From Paenibacillus artemisiicola (GTDB lineage Bacteria > Bacillota > Bacilli > Paenibacillales > Paenibacillaceae), in contig NZ_JAGGDJ010000005.1 of the NCBI RefSeq assembly GCF_017652985.1, positions 62,001 through 126,000 on the forward strand: a stretch of DNA of 64,000 bases, given 5' to 3'. The position numbers were made by a program, and so were the translations under genes. Under the pieces are notes generated by a model. That model was given only the letters and a program-made list of their open reading frames with translations, was not told the origin of the DNA and did no database searches. Position 1 is the stretch's first letter, and every line of letters begins with the position of its first letter. Below are positions 60,429-64,000 of this stretch, piece by piece.

Positions 60429-62873
60429 ATGAACGTATCTTATAAATGGTTGAGCCAATATATCGACCTGGACGGCTATGACGGCGAACGGCTGGCCGAG
60501 CTGATGACGAGCGGCGGCATCGAGATCGACGTCGTCGAATCCCGCAACAAAGGCGTGACCGGCGTCGTCGTCGGCCGCGTCCTGACGAAGGAGAAGCACC
60601 CCGACGCCGACAAACTGAACGTCACGACGGTCGACGTCGGCGGTCCCGAAGCGCTGCAGATCGTCTGCGGCGCGAAGAACGTCGCGGCGGGCCAGCTCGT
60701 GCCGGTCGCGACGATCGGCGCGGTGCTGCCGGGCGACTTCGCGATCAAGAAGGCGAAGCTGCGCGGCGTGGAGTCCCAGGGCATGATCTGCTCCGCGAAG
60801 GAGCTCGGCCTGAACGACAAGCTGCTGCCGAAGGAGCAGCAAGAGGGCATCCTCGTGCTGCCGGAAGGCACGGCGGTCGGCGCGTCGATCCTCGACGTGC
60901 TCGGCATCGACGACGAAGTGCTGGAGCTCGACCTGACGCCGAACCGTTCGGACTGCCTCAGCATGCTGGGGGTCGCATACGAGGTCGGCGCGCTGACCGG
61001 CCGCGCGGTGAAGCTGCCGGACAACCGCGTGAGCGACTCCGCGGAGCAAGCGTCCGCGCGCGTCTCGGTCCGCATCGAAGCGAAGGAGCAGTGCGCGCAT
61101 TACGCCGCCCGCTACATCAAGGGCGTCAGCATCGGCCCGTCGCCCCTCTGGATGCAGAACCGCCTCATGGCGGCGGGCATCCGTCCGATCAGCAACGTCG
61201 TCGACATCACGAACTACGTCATGCTGGAGTACGGACAGCCGCTGCACGCGTTCGACGCGGATAAAATCCCGGGCGGCCGCATCCTGGTGCGCCTCGCGCA
61301 CGAAGGCGAAACGATGGCGACGCTGGACGGCCAGGAGCGGAAGCTCGAGCCGCAAATGCTCGTCATCACGGACGGCGAGCGCCCGATCGCCCTCGCCGGC
61401 GTCATGGGCGGCGCGGATACGGAAGTGTCGGCGTCGACGGTCGACATCCTGCTGGAGTCCGCCCGGTTCGACGGCGGCACGGTCCGCAAGACGTCGCGCC
61501 AGCTCGGGCTCCGCTCGGAATCGAGCCTCCGCTTCGAGAAAGGCGTCGATCCGGCGCGCGTCCTCCCGGCGCTCGACCGGGCGGCCGCGCTGATGGCGCA
61601 ATACGCCGGCGGCCACGTGCTGGAAGGCGTCGTGGAAGAGATCGCGGCGCCGGCCGAAAAGACCGTCGTGACCGTCTCGATCGAGAAGATCAACCGCTAC
61701 CTCGGCACGAGCCTGTCGAAGCTGGAGCTGGAGACGATTTTCAGCCGGCTGCAGTTCCACTTCCAATTGTCCGAGGGCGGCGTGTTCACCGTCGACGTGC
61801 CGAGCCGCCGCGGCGACATCGCGCGCGACGTCGACCTGATCGAGGAAGCGGCCCGCCTGTTCGGCTACGACAACATTCCGACGACGGCGATCGAAGGCGC
61901 GGCGACGCCGGGCGCCCTCACGAAGCCGCAAGCGATCCGCCGCGAGCTGCGCAAGCGGCTGACCGACGCCGGCTTGCACGAGGTGATCAGCTACTCGTTC
62001 ACCCACCCGGACCGGACGAAGCTGTTCCCGGCGCTGAACGGCGAAGGCATGCTGCCCGTCCGCCTGGCGCTGCCGATGAGCGAGGACCGAAGCGTGCTTC
62101 GCACGAGCCTGCTGCCGCAGCTGCTCGAGACGGCCGCGTACAACCGCAACCGCAAAACCGACGACGTCGCGATTTTCGAAATCGGCAGCGTCTTCCATAC
62201 GGACGAAGAAACGCTCACGCGCCTGCCGCAGGAGAAGCATCGCTTGGCCGTGCTGCTGACGGGCAGCCGCGTCCGCGCGGAATGGAACCGCAAGGCGGAG
62301 GCATACGACTTCTACGACGCGAAAGGCATCCTCGAATCGCTGGTGGACGCGCTCGGCGTCGGCGGGGAGATCGGCTACGAAGCGGCGCGGCCGGCGCACA
62401 TGCATCCGGGCCGGACGGCCGCCGTCGTCTTCCGCGGCGAACGCGGTCCCGTCACGATCGGGTACCTGGGCCAGCTGCACCCTTCCGTCCAGCTGGAGCA
62501 GGACCTCGCGGATACGTACGTGCTCGAGATCGAGCTTGCGCCGCTCTATGACCACGCGAACTTCGAGATCGTCTACAAAGCCCTGCCGCGCTACCCGGCG
62601 ATGGAACGCGATATCGCCGTCGTGCTGGACCGCGGCGTGGAAGCCGGCAAGCTGACGCAAGCCGCTGCCGAAACGGCCGGCGAGCTCTTGGAATCGATCC
62701 GGATCTTCGACATCTATACGGGCGAGAAGCTCGGCGAGGACAAGAAGAGCGTCGCGCTGTCGCTGGTTTACCGCCACGGCGAGCGCACGCTGACGGACGA
62801 AGAAGTAACGGAGCTGCACGGCAAGGTCGTAACAAAATTGGAACAATCTTTTGGGGCAGAATTGCGTAAATAG
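60429..62873 (+). CDS. pheT: Phenylalanyl-tRNA synthetase beta subunit
   Basis: The 814-residue protein has the full PheT plan. An N-terminal part (MNVSYKWLSQYIDLDGYD) comes first, then the EMAP/tRNA-binding domain (about 40-150; VTTVDVGGPEALQIVCGAKNV). The B3/B4 editing domain (about 210-400), the B5 domain (RRGDIARDVDLIEEAARLFGYDNIP) and the catalytic-like domain follow, with the C-terminal ferredoxin-fold anticodon-binding domain (KALPRYPAMERDIAVVLDRG to the end). ATG 60429 has GGGAGG 8 bases before it. It ends the T-box operon with a terminator. Confidence 0.97.
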   Translation: MNVSYKWLSQYIDLDGYDGERLAELMTSGGIEIDVVESRNKGVTGVVVGRVLTKEKHPDADKLNVTTVDVGGPEALQIVCGAKNVAAGQLVPVATIGAVLPGDFAIKKAKLRGVESQGMICSAKELGLNDKLLPKEQQEGILVLPEGTAVGASILDVLGIDDEVLELDLTPNRSDCLSMLGVAYEVGALTGRAVKLPDNRVSDSAEQASARVSVRIEAKEQCAHYAARYIKGVSIGPSPLWMQNRLMAAGIRPISNVVDITNYVMLEYGQPLHAFDADKIPGGRILVRLAHEGETMATLDGQERKLEPQMLVITDGERPIALAGVMGGADTEVSASTVDILLESARFDGGTVRKTSRQLGLRSESSLRFEKGVDPARVLPALDRAAALMAQYAGGHVLEGVVEEIAAPAEKTVVTVSIEKINRYLGTSLSKLELETIFSRLQFHFQLSEGGVFTVDVPSRRGDIARDVDLIEEAARLFGYDNIPTTAIEGAATPGALTKPQAIRRELRKRLTDAGLHEVISYSFTHPDRTKLFPALNGEGMLPVRLALPMSEDRSVLRTSLLPQLLETAAYNRNRKTDDVAIFEIGSVFHTDEETLTRLPQEKHRLAVLLTGSRVRAEWNRKAEAYDFYDAKGILESLVDALGVGGEIGYEAARPAHMHPGRTAAVVFRGERGPVTIGYLGQLHPSVQLEQDLADTYVLEIELAPLYDHANFEIVYKALPRYPAMERDIAVVLDRGVEAGKLTQAAAETAGELLESIRIFDIYTGEKLGEDKKSVALSLVYRHGERTLTDEEVTELHGKVVTKLEQSFGAELRK

Positions 62874-62887
62874 GCAGGAGATGCCAT

Positions 62888-62943
62888 GAGCCGCATCGAA
62901 TTAGTTCCTTACGAACGCTAATTCGGTGCGGCTTTGTTTTTTC
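62888..62943 (+). terminator. Terminator of pheST
   Basis: AGCCGCATCGAATTAG and CTAATTCGGTGCGGCT pair along 16 positions with one G-T wobble, then TTTGTTTTTT. The remaining 62944-63179 shows no gene. Confidence 0.9.
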
Positions 62944-63179
62944 CGCAGACGGGAGAATGCAGGCTTGTTTGCCGCTTCTTTCTATATTTTGGAATAAAAC
63001 GCGAAAAGCCGAATGGTTCTAGGCTGGATCAGCCGTATCGAAAGCGTTTGCGGCGGCCGGATTCCGGCATGCGGCGGCGGCAAGCCGCCCGGCGGAGGTC
63101 CGGTTCGGCGGAAAATGGGCGGAGGCCCTTCGAGAACGCGCAAATAAATGTTCACCCGGAACAATAGGAGGCTACCCTC

Positions 63180-64000
63180 ATGAACGCTGCCGATCGGACA
63201 CGCGTGACGGTTGATATATACGGTAATCAATTCAAACTGACAGGCCATAACAATCCCGATTACATCAAACGGATTGCCGCTTTCGTGGACGACAATCTGC
63301 ATAAGCTGGCGAAAGGCTATCCGCGCCTCGACCTTCCGAAGCTGGCGATGCTGGCCTCGGTGCAAATGGCGGAGGACGTGTTCCGCCTGCGCGCCGAGAA
63401 CGAGCGCATGCACGAGACGGAGGAGCGCCGCCGGGCGGCCGTGGCCGAAATGGAACAGGCGAAGCGGTTGCTGGACGAGCTGCAGGCGCAGATGGAAGCC
63501 GAGCGGCTGGACGCGGAAGCCGCGCTCGAAGCGGAGCGCGGCCGGGCAAGCGCCGAGCTGAAGGAACGTCTCGAAGCGGCGCTGCGCGAAGCCGAAGCGA
63601 AGCACGCGAAGGCGGAGGCCGACGCGCGCGAAGAGCTGGACCGCGTCCGCAAGGAGCTGGAGGAACAGCAGCTGCAGGAGATGCTGGCGGCGCAGGCCGA
63701 GCTCGAACGCGCGCAGGAAGCGCACGAATCCGCGTTGGAAGCGGCGCGGGAAGAGCGCGAGCGGCTGATTGCCGAGCACGCGCTCGGGCGCGAGGAGGCC
63801 GAGGCGGCGTTCGCGCGCGTGCGCGAAGAGCTGGAGCTGGAGCGCGAGCTCGAACGGGAGAGCGCGCACGAAGAAATGGAACGGCTGAGCGCGATGCTGC
63901 AGGGCCGGACGGAAGAGGCGCTCCGCGAAGCGGAAGCGCAGGCCGCCCTCGAGCGGGAAGCCGCCGCGGAAGAGCTCGCGCGCGTGCGCGAGGCGCTCGA
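63180..64000 (+). CDS. zapA: ZapA-domain protein with a very long coiled coil (partial)
   Basis: ATG 63180 follows AGGAGG by 8 bases. Residues 1-90 match ZapA (RVTVDIYGNQFKLTGHNNPDYIKRIAAFVDDNLHKLA, then LPKLAMLASVQMAEDVFRLRAENERM), which links FtsZ filaments at the division ring. Ordinary ZapA proteins end near 90-100 residues or with a short coil. This one continues for at least 180 more residues of Glu/Ala/Arg-rich heptad coil (ERERLIAEHALGREEAEAAFARVREELELERELE) and is still open at the window end. The position after pheT agrees with Bacillales zapA. The extension could hold filaments farther apart or bind another partner. Confidence 0.87.
   Translation, partial: MNAADRTRVTVDIYGNQFKLTGHNNPDYIKRIAAFVDDNLHKLAKGYPRLDLPKLAMLASVQMAEDVFRLRAENERMHETEERRRAAVAEMEQAKRLLDELQAQMEAERLDAEAALEAERGRASAELKERLEAALREAEAKHAKAEADAREELDRVRKELEEQQLQEMLAAQAELERAQEAHESALEAAREERERLIAEHALGREEAEAAFARVREELELERELERESAHEEMERLSAMLQGRTEEALREAEAQAALEREAAAEELARVREAL

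Noticed and set aside
60138..62846. A 902-residue open frame on the minus strand across pheT
   Set aside because: It is Arg/Ala/Val-rich, antisense to pheT in high-GC DNA, and has no family signature. Similar long antisense frames over MMPL, nrdA, nagZ and copCD were dropped for the same reason.
63036..63049. Second cre-like site (CGAAAGCGTTTGCG)
   Set aside because: Poor outer symmetry and no catabolic gene downstream, only the ZapA-domain gene.
1..64000. Mobile elements, prophage, tRNA or rRNA genes
   Set aside because: No transposase, integrase, phage gene, cloverleaf-like tRNA or rRNA segment was recognised.

Overview
The window is GC-rich (roughly 60-65% by eye) DNA from a Gram-positive chromosome. 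Strong AGGAGG ribosome sites, TTG and GTG starts, lipoprotein signals, sigma-A promoters, a T-box in front of pheST, and zapA after pheT all point to Bacillales. The gene mix (RpiR-controlled sugar loci, ABC sugar uptake without a dedicated ATPase, many secreted sugar proteins) suggests Paenibacillaceae, Cohnella- or Paenibacillus-like. No phage, IS element, tRNA, rRNA or CRISPR array was seen.

Layout. 1-956: partial M42 aminopeptidase. 1.1-2.3 kb: non-coding minisatellites. 2.4-17.2 kb: a large amino-sugar salvage locus. A GH4 6-phospho-glycosidase and a BadF-type kinase run leftward; an RpiR/MurR regulator, murQ, an ABC importer (binding protein and two permeases), anmK, a double GNAT, a PIG-L-like protein, namZ, nagZ and a MurK-like kinase run rightward to a strong terminator. 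Both arms carry the same pair of AT-rich operator-like sites just upstream of their -35 boxes. 17.4-24.6 kb: a membrane protein, a frameshifted FG-GAP protein, a large lipoprotein glycosidase-like protein and an OmpR-type two-component pair. 24.5-25.9 kb: repeat-rich DNA, including a 12-copy 52-bp array. 26-30.3 kb: a Bax-inhibitor-1 protein, a small secreted protein, and an SDR plus D-galactonate-dehydratase-like pair behind a cre-like site. 30.7-39.3 kb: selO, an HPP-like protein, a thioesterase, fumC, a DRE-TIM aldolase, divergent AraC and PhyH genes, and a 200-residue unknown. 39.5-43.3 kb: an MMPL exporter and its divergent TetR with matching operators. 43.5-50.8 kb: a VWA lipoprotein, a GGDEF-EAL protein, a gamma-glutamylcyclotransferase-like protein, a membrane protein and a GntR/LacI regulator. 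50.9-54.5 kb: class I ribonucleotide reductase nrdA-nrdB with NrdR boxes. 54.8-59.0 kb: a CopC-CopD fusion, a NarL-type two-component system and YcnI, read as a copper locus. 59.0-64 kb: T-box, pheS, pheT, and a ZapA-domain protein with an unusually long coiled coil that runs off the end.

How it works together. The best candidate for a less-described system is the peptidoglycan amino-sugar locus. NagZ and NamZ lack signal peptides and no PTS MurP gene is seen, so GlcNAc/MurNAc (or anhydro-MurNAc) saccharides are probably imported by the ABC transporter. They would then be cut in the cytoplasm, phosphorylated by AnmK and the MurK-like kinase, and passed to MurQ to give GlcNAc-6-phosphate. This differs from the B. 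subtilis scheme of secreted NagZ/NamZ and PTS import. The pathway, the importer substrate and the roles of the GNAT and PIG-L proteins are inferences from context.
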